Shown piece after piece: positions 48,175 through 59,227 of a stretch of 64,000 nucleotides of DNA. The notes beneath the pieces were generated by a model. The model had not been told where the DNA came from. It worked only from the letters and a program-made list of their open reading frames with translations, and ran no database searches. Numbering within the stretch: the first letter of the stretch is position 1; the number at the start of each line of letters is the position of its first letter. This DNA comes from Phycicoccus sp. (GTDB taxonomy: Bacteria; Actinomycetota; Actinomycetes; Actinomycetales; Dermatophilaceae). The stretch lies in the NCBI GenBank assembly GCA_012927555.1, contig JABBOX010000071.1, forward strand, positions 1 through 64,000, read 5' to 3'. Position numbers and translations under genes: made by a program.

Positions 48175-50313
48175 TCAGCTCTTGCAGTTCCCCACGCGGT
48201 AGATGACCACGCTGGCGCCGTAGCCGATCGGTGTCAGACCTGGCGTGTCATACAGGTTGACCAGTCCGGCGTAGGTCGCCTGGCGCTCATCGGTCGCCGC
48301 GTAGCGGTCGAAGTCGTCGATGACCACGCCGACCTTGAGTCGTTTGACCGCGGCGCAGACCTGCGGGTCCGTGGTGAAGGACTTGAACTGCTGGGAGACC
48401 AGGGCGACGTCCGGGGTCGGGTTCGAGCCGGTGTGTGGGATGACCACCCGGTGACCTGACCAGATGGCGGAGAACTGGGCCCCGGTGAAAGGACTGCCCA
48501 GAACCGTCTGCCCGGCTGGGATCTGGGTGGCGAGCTTCTCGTAGAGCGCCTGTTCGTCCGCGGCGACCAAGAGGTTTGAGAAGTTCGCGTTGGCATAACG
48601 GACCTGGAGCACTGCCGCGCCGTGTCCGAGGCCCTGGCTGGGATAGAGAGCCGCGGGGTAGACCAACATGGCCAGGCAGGCGATGCCCAAGGCCCGGCGC
48701 GGGGAGAGCTGACGGCTGAAGACGTCCGCCGAGACCCGGCCCACGAAGCGGCCCAGCGCATCCGCGGCGCTGGTGATGCCCAGCGCGGCCAACGGCACCG
48801 CGGTCATCGGGATCAACGCCGCGACCCGTTGCGCGTCGTTGTACCAGAACCCGGTCAGCTCCCGAGCCAGCCAGCTCGATGATCCGGCGCAGAGCATATA
48901 CAAGAACACCAGGTAGACGTGGCTCATGAGCAGCCAGCGCAGGCGGGGCACGTTGAGCAACCGATAGAAGCCCCACAACACCGCGACACCAAGAACCCAG
49001 TGCGCCTCGGTGATGATCGTTGAGAGAGTCAGCGCCTGGCCCATGGCCTGGTTCATCGTCATGAGCTCGTGCCAGTTGAAGTCACGCACGGAGTTCAGCG
49101 CCTGGATGAGGTTCAGCGCGGCCCACCCGACCAGGACAGCCAGCCAACCGCCCAGGAGCAACACCAACGAGTGGCGCAGCTCACGAGCCCCGAGAGCTCG
49201 GCTGCGAACGACCAGCCTCGTCGAGAGCAGCACCGACCCCACGCCGGCCCAGATACCGAGGGCGAACAGCGCGCCAGGATGCGCGAAGAACATCCCGACG
49301 GACCCCACGAATCCCACGAACAGGACCGTCCACCAGCTCAGCTCCGGCCCGAGCGCCACACCATGGCGAACTGCGGCGACCTCGTTCTCGTCCAGGGTCG
49401 CGCCGTCGGCGGCCCCACCGGCCGCGCTGATGTCGTCCTGGGCATGGGTGGACCGTGGCATCAGATGGAGCACCATCAATGTCAACGCGATCGCGGCCGG
49501 CAGCGCCGCCAGCGACAGGACGTTCGGCCACAGGACACCGAAGCTCAACATCAGGTAGGGGAACAAGGCGATGGCCCCAGCACACAGCCCGAGCGCCATC
49601 GTGGTGAGGAACCGGGCATGGGGCAGGATCCGCGAACACAACCAGACCATCGACAACGGCCACACGACCCCGCCGATCGCCCACCCGACGGCATTGGCAC
49701 CGACCACGACGTTGACACCGGTCAGCGAGCTGACCAGCGCGGTGAGGTCGTGCCACAGCGGCGGGTACCACGCCGTGACGGCAGCCCCGGACGCTGCGCC
49801 GACCTGACCCCCGTCAGGAAAGCCGGTGCGGATGACGGCCAGCACCGCGTTGTAGTGAAAGCCCGCATCGATCGTCTGCGACGGAAGACGGGGGTCGCGT
49901 ACCCCGCGCATGAAGTTCGTCGCAACAATTGCGCCCGCCAAACCTGCAGACGCGAGCCACCACCTCGTTCGGCGATCCGGCGCCCAACGCCGTGACACCC
50001 ACCATCGGCAAGACAGGACGGGCCGAACGAAGGCCGCACCACCGGTTCGCCACGCGATGAGCGCGCGTCCCGACACGGCGACCCCCATCAGCAGGGCAAG
50101 CGAGATGGCGACCGCAACAAGACTCCAGCGACCCACCAAGACGGGCACCATCAGCGTCGCGATCGCCAGAACACCCAACGACACCAAGGGCGCCAGACCC
50201 AGCACCGCGAAACCCCTCACGCCCAGACCCAGGTTCACAACCAGCCCGGGCACCACAAGCAGCACCGCCGCCACCAGGGCAGGGGCGAGGGCAGAGACCC
50301 AGGCTTGGATCAC
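48175..50313 (-). CDS. Large polytopic membrane protein (DUF6541-like, possible GT-C)
   Basis: 712 aa, many TM helices, DAGFHYNAVLAVIRTGFPDGGQVGAASGAAVTAWYPPLWHDLTALV. Confidence 0.75.
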   Translation of the reverse strand: MIQAWVSALAPALVAAVLLVVPGLVVNLGLGVRGFAVLGLAPLVSLGVLAIATLMVPVLVGRWSLVAVAISLALLMGVAVSGRALIAWRTGGAAFVRPVLSCRWWVSRRWAPDRRTRWWLASAGLAGAIVATNFMRGVRDPRLPSQTIDAGFHYNAVLAVIRTGFPDGGQVGAASGAAVTAWYPPLWHDLTALVSSLTGVNVVVGANAVGWAIGGVVWPLSMVWLCSRILPHARFLTTMALGLCAGAIALFPYLMLSFGVLWPNVLSLAALPAAIALTLMVLHLMPRSTHAQDDISAAGGAADGATLDENEVAAVRHGVALGPELSWWTVLFVGFVGSVGMFFAHPGALFALGIWAGVGSVLLSTRLVVRSRALGARELRHSLVLLLGGWLAVLVGWAALNLIQALNSVRDFNWHELMTMNQAMGQALTLSTIITEAHWVLGVAVLWGFYRLLNVPRLRWLLMSHVYLVFLYMLCAGSSSWLARELTGFWYNDAQRVAALIPMTAVPLAALGITSAADALGRFVGRVSADVFSRQLSPRRALGIACLAMLVYPAALYPSQGLGHGAAVLQVRYANANFSNLLVAADEQALYEKLATQIPAGQTVLGSPFTGAQFSAIWSGHRVVIPHTGSNPTPDVALVSQQFKSFTTDPQVCAAVKRLKVGVVIDDFDRYAATDERQATYAGLVNLYDTPGLTPIGYGASVVIYRVGNCKS

Positions 50314-50317
50314 AAGA

Positions 50318-51553
<1,236 letters not shown>

Positions 51554-51700
51554 TTACGGAACCGCATAAAGCCTCGGTGATCCGGCGGCACATCCGGGAC
51601 ATACGACCAGACCTGACCTGCCGGGCTGAGGCCAAGACAGAGCCGGGGGGAAGGATAGGCTCTCGATGAACGGGGCTAGAGGTCACAGTGAAGGAGCAGC

Positions 51701-52444
51701 GTGCAAAGGGTGATGGGCGTGATCCAGGCTCGGTCGGGCTCGAGTCGGCTCCCCGGCAAGGTGCTCCTCCCGCTTGCTGGCAGGCCGGTGCTCGAGTGGG
51801 TCATCAGAGCCGCGAAAGAGGTCCATGGCCTCGAAGAGGTCATTGTTGCCACCACTACCGAGCCAGGCGACGACGAGGTCGAGAATCTGGCGGTCAGGCT
51901 TGGCGTACGCACGGTGCGGGGCAGCGTCGATGATGTTCTTGGTCGTTTCCTGAAGGCGGTCGACGGCCTGCAGGCCGATGCGATCGCGAGGTTCACGTCA
52001 GACTGTCCGCTGCTGGATCCCGAGGTAGCGTCGGTCGTCCTGGGCGCCTGGCCGGCGCTGCCATCCCCTTATACCCTGAGCACAGTGAGTCCCCCCTGCC
52101 TGCCGCGAGGTCTGGACGCCGAGATCGCGTCGATGGCCGCCCTGGAACGACTGGCGACTCATCTGACCACTCCAGAGCTGCTGCACCATCGCACTCACGT
52201 CACCAGCTACCTCTACACCCATCCCCAAGACTTCGCTGTCCTCGGCGTGACCGTCCACCCTGATGCCTCGGACCTTCGCGTGACCCTTGACACCCGCGAG
52301 GATCTCGCGCTGATCGAGGCATTGGTCGAGCGTTTGGGCGACCGCCCCCCGGCGTGGCGCGAAGTGGTATCGAGTCTCCGCAAGGACGCCTCCTTGGTTT
52401 CCATCAACGCCGGCGTGAAGCAGAAACACCTCGAAGAAGGATGA
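51701..52444 (+). CDS. SpsF/PseF-type cytidylyltransferase (predicted CMP-Pse synthetase role)
   Basis: GVIQARSGSSRLPGKVLLPLAGRPVLEWVI; first gene of the pse operon. Confidence 0.88.
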   Translation: MQRVMGVIQARSGSSRLPGKVLLPLAGRPVLEWVIRAAKEVHGLEEVIVATTTEPGDDEVENLAVRLGVRTVRGSVDDVLGRFLKAVDGLQADAIARFTSDCPLLDPEVASVVLGAWPALPSPYTLSTVSPPCLPRGLDAEIASMAALERLATHLTTPELLHHRTHVTSYLYTHPQDFAVLGVTVHPDASDLRVTLDTREDLALIEALVERLGDRPPAWREVVSSLRKDASLVSINAGVKQKHLEEG

Positions 52445-53469
52445 GCGCCCGCAGGCTGGTGCTCGCGCCAGAGGCTGCCGCCACGACTGGCCTCGGCCAC
52501 TTTGTACGCTGCTGCGCGCTGGGTGACGCCGCAGCCCGCCGCGGCTGGGACGTCACGGTGGTTCTGCGGCCAGATGCCGTCGACTGGTCTCGAGCCGAGG
52601 TCGCATCGCGGGGGTGGACGCTTGCGTCGGGCGAACTCGATCCCGAAGGACTGAGTGGGGTGCTTCGTCGTGGCGGCCGACCCGGTGAGGCGGTGCTGGT
52701 CATTGACAGTTACCTGGTCGACGAGACGTGCTTCTCCGAGATGCGGGGGCGGGTCGGCCGCCTCATCGTCGTCGACGACGTCGCCGACCGTTACCTCGAT
52801 GCGGACATCGTCGTGAACCAGAACGTGGGCGGAGACACTCTGCCGACTCGGTTGGGTTCGGGCACCGTGCTGCTGGCCGGACCGGCATATGCGTTGTTGC
52901 GCCCCGAGTTCCCCGCTCGCCGTCAGGCCGCACTCGATGCCATCGACGCCCTTCCCGACGTCCCTGGCGACATCTTGGTCATGATGGGGGGCACCGACCC
53001 GACCGGTTCAGCGCCCGCGGTTGCACGAGCTTGCCTGACGGCTTTTCCTCAGGCTTCGGTCGGCGTCGTGGTGCCAGGTCATGCGCGGACCCGTACGGTT
53101 GGCCGGCTCACCGAGCTGCCCCGGCTTCAACGCGTGGCTCAGCGCATGCTGGAGGCTGACCTCGTGGTGACTGCCGCTGGCTCAACCATCTGGGAGCTCT
53201 CCTGCCTGGCCCGCCCCATAGCGGCGCTGGAGATGGCGAGCAACCAGAGCGATGTCTATCGTCGGCTCGTCGCGGACAATCTGGTCCTCGGACTCGGACG
53301 ACCTCCGATCGATGAGGCTGAGCTCGTGACGGCGTTGCGATCACTGACGGCTGCGCCGGGGGAACTCCGGCGACTTGCGACCGTGGCAGCTAGGCTCGTG
53401 GACGGCCGTGGCGCAGACCGCGTGCTCGACTGTACTGACCGCACTACACCGCTAGGAGCTCAACGATGA
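52441..53469 (+). CDS. pseG: UDP-2,4-diacetamido-2,4,6-trideoxy-beta-L-altropyranose hydrolase
   Basis: GLGHFVRCCALGDAAARRGWDVTVV; VIDSYLVDETC; ILVMMGGTDPTG; AAGSTIWELSCLARP. Confidence 0.92.
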   Translation: MSARRLVLAPEAAATTGLGHFVRCCALGDAAARRGWDVTVVLRPDAVDWSRAEVASRGWTLASGELDPEGLSGVLRRGGRPGEAVLVIDSYLVDETCFSEMRGRVGRLIVVDDVADRYLDADIVVNQNVGGDTLPTRLGSGTVLLAGPAYALLRPEFPARRQAALDAIDALPDVPGDILVMMGGTDPTGSAPAVARACLTAFPQASVGVVVPGHARTRTVGRLTELPRLQRVAQRMLEADLVVTAAGSTIWELSCLARPIAALEMASNQSDVYRRLVADNLVLGLGRPPIDEAELVTALRSLTAAPGELRRLATVAARLVDGRGADRVLDCTDRTTPLGAQR

Positions 53470-53876
53470 CGTTGTCCGTCGGAGACTCGACACACCTGAG
53501 CAAGACCATTCGCGAGGTCGACGTCACGGTCTACGCCGCAATCAGCCTCGACGCGAATCCCATCCACCTCGACGAGGAGTACGCCCGACAGACTCCCTTT
53601 GGCAGACGCATCGCCCAGGGGATGCTCAGTGCTGGGCTGATCTCGGCCTGCATCGGCACCCAACTGCCAGGCCCCGGGAGCATTTACCTGTCGCAGGACC
53701 TGAGGTTTCGCAAGCCGGTGTATCTGGACGACACCATCACGGCAACGGTTGAGGTAGTGGCTCTCGAGGACAGGGGGCGGGTTCGGTTGCGCACGACCTG
53801 CACCAATCAGACAGGGGAAGTCGTGCTCGACGGCGAGGCCGTCGTCCTTCCCCCACGAGCGAAGGAAATCACATGA
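53466..53876 (+). CDS. MaoC-like (R)-hydratase
   Basis: DVTVYAAISLDANPIHLDEEYARQTPFGRRIAQGMLSAGLISACIGTQLPGPGSIYLSQDLRFRKPVYLDDTITATVEV (hot-dog/MaoC). Confidence 0.92.
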   Translation: MTLSVGDSTHLSKTIREVDVTVYAAISLDANPIHLDEEYARQTPFGRRIAQGMLSAGLISACIGTQLPGPGSIYLSQDLRFRKPVYLDDTITATVEVVALEDRGRVRLRTTCTNQTGEVVLDGEAVVLPPRAKEIT

Positions 53877-54424
53877 TCACGCTGGTTGAACTCGCGGAAG
53901 AGCACCGCTGGCAGGTATTGGACTGGCGCAACGACCCTGACGTGACGCGCTACATGTACCAGAGCGACCCCATCCCCCGAGACGTGCATGACGCCTGGTT
54001 CACCGGACTGCTGGCGGCACAGGATCGCGAGGGCTGGGCGGTTGTCATGGACGGCACGCCGGTCGGAGCTGCTTTCGTCTCCGACATCGACAAAGGCAAC
54101 AGCCGCGCGTCGTGGGCCTTCTACCTGGCGGACCCCTCAACTCGCGGTCGGGGAGTCGGATCAGCGGTTGAGTACCTCGTGCTGGAGCATGTGTTCAATG
54201 AGCTCAAGCTGCACAAGCTCTGTTGCGAGGTATTATCCTTCAACCAGGCCGTGGTGACCATGCACAAGAAGTTCGGGTTCGTGCAAGAGGGTCTTCTTCG
54301 CGAGCATCGGCGCCGTGATGGTCAGTGGCTCGACGTTCACGTCTTGGCCATGTTCGAGGGAACCTGGGCCGAGCTGCGCGCCGGTTTCACCGAGAAGCTC
54401 CGCGGTCGGGGTCTTGTCGCCTGA
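53873..54424 (+). CDS. pseH: PseH-like GNAT N-acyltransferase
   Basis: VLDWRNDPDVTRYMYQSDPI...GVGSAVEYLVLEHVFNELKLHKLCCEVLSFNQAVVTMHKKFGFVQEG. Confidence 0.92.
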   Translation: MITLVELAEEHRWQVLDWRNDPDVTRYMYQSDPIPRDVHDAWFTGLLAAQDREGWAVVMDGTPVGAAFVSDIDKGNSRASWAFYLADPSTRGRGVGSAVEYLVLEHVFNELKLHKLCCEVLSFNQAVVTMHKKFGFVQEGLLREHRRRDGQWLDVHVLAMFEGTWAELRAGFTEKLRGRGLVA

Positions 54425-54448
54425 CCAGGATCGTGATCAAGCCGGGCT

Positions 54449-55525
54449 CTAGATGACGTCCCAGGTCAGCGGCGTCCCCTTCTTGGCATCGACGCGGAAA
54501 GCGCGCCCTTGCGCCACGCTGAACAGGTCTGGCGCAAGGCCACCAGCGGGCCGGATGGATCGGACGTTGGCACCTGTGACCACGTCCCCGGCGACGACGT
54601 CCTCGACAACGAACAGGGAACGGCGAAAGCGCAGGCCCTCACCTTCGGACGCTGTTGCGCCGATATGGGGCCTTCCAAGGGAGACTCGGGCGTTCTCGGA
54701 CTCGCGAACCAACGCCGCGAGCTCCTGCGGCTCGAGCGAGAACGCGGAGTCGACCCCGCCGGTCTCACGCGAGAGGGTCACGTGCTTCTCGATAACGCAG
54801 GCGCCCAGCGCAACCGCTGCAATCGCCGCCCCGATGCCACTCGTGTGGTCTGACAGGCCGACGAGGGTGCCGAAGGTGTCAGCCATCACCGGGATGCCTA
54901 GCAGGTTCGAATCGGCCGGGTCGGCGGGGTACGAGGCGGTGCACGAGAGCACGATGATCTGGTCATTGCCGGTGCTACGGACGGCCTTGACCGCGGCATC
55001 GATCTCACCGACCGACGCCATCCCCGTCGAGACGATGACCGGCTTGCCTGTCGCGGCGGCGAGCCGGATCAGCGGGAGATCCACAATCTCCGAGGATGCG
55101 ATCTTGTAGCAGGGGACGCCGAGCTCCTCGAGGAACGAGACCGCGGTGGGGTCGAACGGACTCGAGAACGCGAGCAGTCCAAGCTCGTGGGCCAGATCAA
55201 AGATCGGGGCGTGCCACTCCCACGGGGTGTGGGCTTCCTCATAGAGGTCGTAGAGCCGGCGGTTCGGCCAGAGCTCATGCCCGGAAGAGATGCGGAAGTC
55301 AGGAGTGTCGGCGTCAATCGTGATCGTGTCGGCGGTGTAGGTCTGGAGCTTGATCGCATGGGCGCCTGCCTCGGCTGCGGCGCGAACGATGGCCAGCGCC
55401 TTACCCAGGTCACCGTCATGGTTGCCCGACATCTCAGCGATGATGAACGGCGTCGCGTCAGGACCAACCTCGCGACCACCAATGGTGATGTTGCGTGCGC
55501 CGGCGTTACCGCTCTGCTTCGTCAT
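54449..55525 (-). CDS. pseI: Pseudaminic acid synthase
   Basis: PFIIAEMSGNHDGDLGKALAIVRAAAEAGAHAIKLQTYTADTIT; C-terminal SAF domain. Confidence 0.94.
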   Translation of the reverse strand: MTKQSGNAGARNITIGGREVGPDATPFIIAEMSGNHDGDLGKALAIVRAAAEAGAHAIKLQTYTADTITIDADTPDFRISSGHELWPNRRLYDLYEEAHTPWEWHAPIFDLAHELGLLAFSSPFDPTAVSFLEELGVPCYKIASSEIVDLPLIRLAAATGKPVIVSTGMASVGEIDAAVKAVRSTGNDQIIVLSCTASYPADPADSNLLGIPVMADTFGTLVGLSDHTSGIGAAIAAVALGACVIEKHVTLSRETGGVDSAFSLEPQELAALVRESENARVSLGRPHIGATASEGEGLRFRRSLFVVEDVVAGDVVTGANVRSIRPAGGLAPDLFSVAQGRAFRVDAKKGTPLTWDVI

Positions 55526-55624
55526 GGTGTCCTCTGTTCCCGCGCCTCACGGGGCGCGCATCCTTTGTGCTGGATCTGACCGTGACATCATGCCTTAAAC
55601 ACACGCCACGCCTTGGAGGCACAA

Positions 55625-56608
55625 ATGCCGGTCCTGTCAGGTTCCTCGATTCTCGTGACGGGCGGGACGGGTTCGTTCGGCAAAGCCTTCATCCAAGAGC
55701 TCCTGGACAACGACGACCCGCGACGCATCGTCATCTTCAGCCGGGACGAGCTCAAGCAGTACGAATGCCGCCAGCGGTTCAACGACGACCCCCGCCTGCG
55801 CTGGTTCCTGGGTGACATCCGCGACCAGCACCGACTCAACCGCGCCATGCACGGGGTCGACTACGTCGTCCACGCGGCCGCTCTCAAACAGGTCGACACC
55901 GCCGAGTACAACCCGTATGAGTTCGTCAAGACCAACATCATCGGCTCGCAGAACGTCATCGAGGCGTGCATCGACGCCGGCGTCAAGAAGGTCGTGGCCC
56001 TGTCCACCGACAAGGCCTCCAGCCCGATCAACCTGTATGGCGCCACAAAGCTGACCGCCGACAAGCTCTTCATCACCGGCAACCATTACGCCGCCGCCTA
56101 CCCCACACGATTCAGCGTCGTCCGCTACGGCAACGTTATGGGTAGCCGCGGCTCGGTGATCCCGTTCTTCCGCAAGCTCGGCGAGGCTGGAAAGTCCCTG
56201 CCCATCACGGACCTGCGGATGACCCGGTTCTTCATCACCTTGCCGCAAGCCGTGAAGTTCGTGCTGGACTCCTTCGAGATGATGCACGGCGGCGAGCTCT
56301 ACGTGCCCCGCATCCCCTCCATGAAGATCGTCGACCTGGCCCAGGCTGTCGTTCCCGGCGCGCCGATGCACAACATGGGCCTTCGCCCCGGTGAGAAGTT
56401 GCACGAAGAGATGATCTCCGCCGAAGAGGGCCGTCGCGCCCTGCGTGTCGGCGACCGCTACGTCCTACAGCCCGACCTGGCGGCGTGGGGCTACCAGCCA
56501 CCGGCCGGCGGCGTGCCCGTGGCCGACGGCTTCCATTACACCTCGGACAACAACGACCAGTGGTTCACCCTCGAAGAGATCACCAAGCTCCTGGAAACGG
56601 ACGTCTGA
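55625..56608 (+). CDS. pseB: UDP-N-acetylglucosamine 4,6-dehydratase (inverting)
   Basis: SILVTGGTGSFGKAFIQELL; ALSTDKASSPINLYGATKLTADKLF. Confidence 0.95.
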   Translation: MPVLSGSSILVTGGTGSFGKAFIQELLDNDDPRRIVIFSRDELKQYECRQRFNDDPRLRWFLGDIRDQHRLNRAMHGVDYVVHAAALKQVDTAEYNPYEFVKTNIIGSQNVIEACIDAGVKKVVALSTDKASSPINLYGATKLTADKLFITGNHYAAAYPTRFSVVRYGNVMGSRGSVIPFFRKLGEAGKSLPITDLRMTRFFITLPQAVKFVLDSFEMMHGGELYVPRIPSMKIVDLAQAVVPGAPMHNMGLRPGEKLHEEMISAEEGRRALRVGDRYVLQPDLAAWGYQPPAGGVPVADGFHYTSDNNDQWFTLEEITKLLETDV

Positions 56609-56611
56609 GCC

Positions 56612-57739
56612 GTGCTCCCCTACGGACGTCAGTCCATCGACGAGTCGGACATCGAGGCCGTCGCGGCCGTCATGCGCAGCGACTGGTTGACCACCGGCCC
56701 CGCGGTGACCGCCTTCGAAGGAGATCTTGCCCGTATCTTCGGCGTCTCCCCCGTGGTGTCGGTCAGTTCCGGGACGGCCGCCCTGCACGTGGCCTACGCC
56801 GCGATGGGAGTGGGCGCAGGAGACGAGGTCATCACCACGCCACTGACGTTCATCGCGACAGCCAGTTGCGCCTCGCTCCTGGGCGCAACCGTCGTGTTCG
56901 CGGACATCAGCGAGGACACCGGCAACCTCGACCCGAACGCCGTCTCTGCCGCCATGACCAACCGCACCAAGGTCGTCGCCGGGGTCGACTACGCCGGACA
57001 CCCGATCGACGTCACGGCGTTGGCCGAGATCGCTCATGCGGGCGGCGCGCTGCTGCTCGAGGACGCCGCGCACTCTATCGGCGGGTCGCTGGACGGTCAG
57101 CCGGTCGGGTCGCTGGCGGACGTCACGACGTTCTCGTTCTTCCCGACCAAGAACCTCACCACGGCCGAGGGCGGCGCCGTCGTGAGCCTGCACGATGACG
57201 TTATCGACCGCGCCGTGAGGTTCCGCAGCATCGGCCTGGTCCGCGACCCCGCGATGCTGCGCTCCCCGGACGAGGGCCCCTGGCACCAGGAGGTCCATGC
57301 CTTCGGCCTGAACTACCGCCTGCCGGACCTGCTGTGCGTGCTCGGCTCCAGCCAGCTGCCCCGCCTGCCCGCCTTCAAGGCTCGCCGCGACGCGATCACC
57401 GCCCGTTACAACGCGGGGCTTGCCGGCATCGACGAGCTGCGGCTGCCCTCGTGCCGCGAGGGCGCAGACCCGATGTGGCACCTCTACCCGCTGCGGATCC
57501 GCGACGGCCGCCGACGGGCACTGTTCGAGCACCTGCGGGCCAACGACATCGGCGCCCAGGTCAACTACCTGCCCGTCTACCGGCATCCCGTCTACGCCGA
57601 CCTCGGCTACCGGCCCGGCATGTGCCCCGTGGCCGAGGAGTACTACGCGCAGGAGATCTCCCTTCCGTTGTTCCCCACCCTCACCGATGTCGACGTCGAC
57701 CGCGTGATCGCCCTGATCCGCGGATTCGTCGGCGCCTGA
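56612..57739 (+). CDS. pseC: UDP-4-amino-4,6-dideoxy-N-acetyl-beta-L-altrosamine transaminase
   Basis: YGRQSIDESDIEAVAAVMRSDWLTTGPAVTAFE; VTTFSFFPTKNLTTAEGGAVV; GTG start. Confidence 0.94.
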   Translation: MLPYGRQSIDESDIEAVAAVMRSDWLTTGPAVTAFEGDLARIFGVSPVVSVSSGTAALHVAYAAMGVGAGDEVITTPLTFIATASCASLLGATVVFADISEDTGNLDPNAVSAAMTNRTKVVAGVDYAGHPIDVTALAEIAHAGGALLLEDAAHSIGGSLDGQPVGSLADVTTFSFFPTKNLTTAEGGAVVSLHDDVIDRAVRFRSIGLVRDPAMLRSPDEGPWHQEVHAFGLNYRLPDLLCVLGSSQLPRLPAFKARRDAITARYNAGLAGIDELRLPSCREGADPMWHLYPLRIRDGRRRALFEHLRANDIGAQVNYLPVYRHPVYADLGYRPGMCPVAEEYYAQEISLPLFPTLTDVDVDRVIALIRGFVGA

Positions 57740-57751
57740 TCGCGACGCCCC

Positions 57752-59206
57752 GTGACCACCGAGGCTGACAGCGACAGTCACGGCGACAGTCACGGCGCGG
57801 CGGGCGCCGCAGCCAGCAAGGGTGTTCTTGGCCGCGGGTCCATCTACCCGATCGGCACCGCGGCGCCGATCCTGGCCAACCTCGCGGTCGTACCCGTCGT
57901 CACCCGGATGCTGGGCAAGCCCGGCTATGGCGTCGTGGCCATCGCCATCGTGGTCATCCAGGTCGCTATGATGGCCGGGAGCTTCGGGATGCCGTCGGTC
58001 ATCACCCGGCACGGGATCCTCGCGCAGTCCGGTGTCGCCGGCGCACGGGCCCTGCTCATTCGCGGGTCGCTGATGACGATCGGGCTGATCACCGCGATCA
58101 TCCTCACCGCGCCGCTGTGGAACCGGCTCGTCCAGGCGCCGCTGCGCGACGCCGTTCTGCTGGCCCGAGGCGCAAGCGCCGTCGTCGTCGTGGTGGAGAA
58201 CTCCCAGGCCCTGCTGCGGGTGCTCGACCGCCCGGGCGCGTTCGTCTCCCTGTCCTTGACAGCCACCCTGGGAGGGCCCCTGCTCGGGCTCGCACTGCTG
58301 GCCCCGTCTGCGCCCGTCCGCTCCCCCGAGCGCTACTTGGTCGGGCTCACAGCAGGCTACGCCGCCGCCGCCGCAGTCGGGCTGGTCCTGGGCCTGCGAG
58401 GAGGTCACCCACAACGGGACCGCGGCGACACCCGCGCAGCGCTGCGGCTCGGGCTGCCCGTCATACCGCACCTGGTGGCCCTGTTCCTGGCCAACGGCGC
58501 CCTGGTATTCCTCGCCGGACAACTCTTCGACATCGCCTCAGCCGGCCGCATCCAACTGGCCCTGCTGGTGGGCAGCGCCCCAGCAGTGATCACCTCGGCG
58601 CTGAACAACTCATGGGCGCCGATCATCTACCGCACGCCCGCTCACGAGCGCGGCGCCGTCCTAGCGCACACCGCACGCGACATCACAACCCTGATCGCGC
58701 TGATCTCCGGCGGCGTCGCACTCCTCTCGCCGTGGCTGATGCGCCTCGTCGCGGACGCAGGCTTTGCCCCGCTCGAACTCGTCCCAGCGGTAGCGATCGT
58801 CGCCTTCGGCTGCGTCCTGTCCGTGGCATATCTAGCCAACGTGCACCTCGTCTTCGCCGCCGGCCGCTCACTCGGACTGTCCGTGATAACCCCGCTCAGC
58901 CTGCTGATCGGCCTCGGCTGCGCCTACCTGATCGGACGTCAGAACCTCGTACTGCTCGCCGTCGGCTTCCCCACGACCTATGCCGTGCTGGCCTTGGGCA
59001 CCGCCGGGCTACGTCGCTATCTCCACGCCGCACGCTGGAGCGAGACCACCCTGCTCATGCCAGCCGGGATCGGGCTCGCCCTCTGTGTCCTCGGCGCCGT
59101 CCTGCCCGCATCCGGGGCGGCCGAGCGCGTCCGGATAGCCATGGCCACACTCGCCGGCCTCGGAACACTACGGCTAGGCCGACGCGTCCTGAGGCGAAGC
59201 CCATGA
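57752..59206 (+). CDS. Lipopolysaccharide/O-antigen flippase-like (Wzx, MVF superfamily)
   Basis: Multi-TM; GRGSIYPIGTAAPILANLAVVPVVTRMLGKPGYGVVAIAIVVIQ. Confidence 0.85.
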   Translation: MTTEADSDSHGDSHGAAGAAASKGVLGRGSIYPIGTAAPILANLAVVPVVTRMLGKPGYGVVAIAIVVIQVAMMAGSFGMPSVITRHGILAQSGVAGARALLIRGSLMTIGLITAIILTAPLWNRLVQAPLRDAVLLARGASAVVVVVENSQALLRVLDRPGAFVSLSLTATLGGPLLGLALLAPSAPVRSPERYLVGLTAGYAAAAAVGLVLGLRGGHPQRDRGDTRAALRLGLPVIPHLVALFLANGALVFLAGQLFDIASAGRIQLALLVGSAPAVITSALNNSWAPIIYRTPAHERGAVLAHTARDITTLIALISGGVALLSPWLMRLVADAGFAPLELVPAVAIVAFGCVLSVAYLANVHLVFAAGRSLGLSVITPLSLLIGLGCAYLIGRQNLVLLAVGFPTTYAVLALGTAGLRRYLHAARWSETTLLMPAGIGLALCVLGAVLPASGAAERVRIAMATLAGLGTLRLGRRVLRRSP

Positions 59207-59227
59207 CTCCCTGGGCCCACGCCGTGA

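Noticed and set aside
57770-57800. cgacagtcacgg microrepeat at the wzx 5' end
   Set aside because: Encodes a short DSDSHGDSHG stretch; simple slippage explanation.
56465-58522. 685-aa minus-strand ORF antisense to pseC/wzx
   Set aside because: GC-skew shadow ORF, no hydrophobic or domain signal, overlaps two confidently assigned genes.
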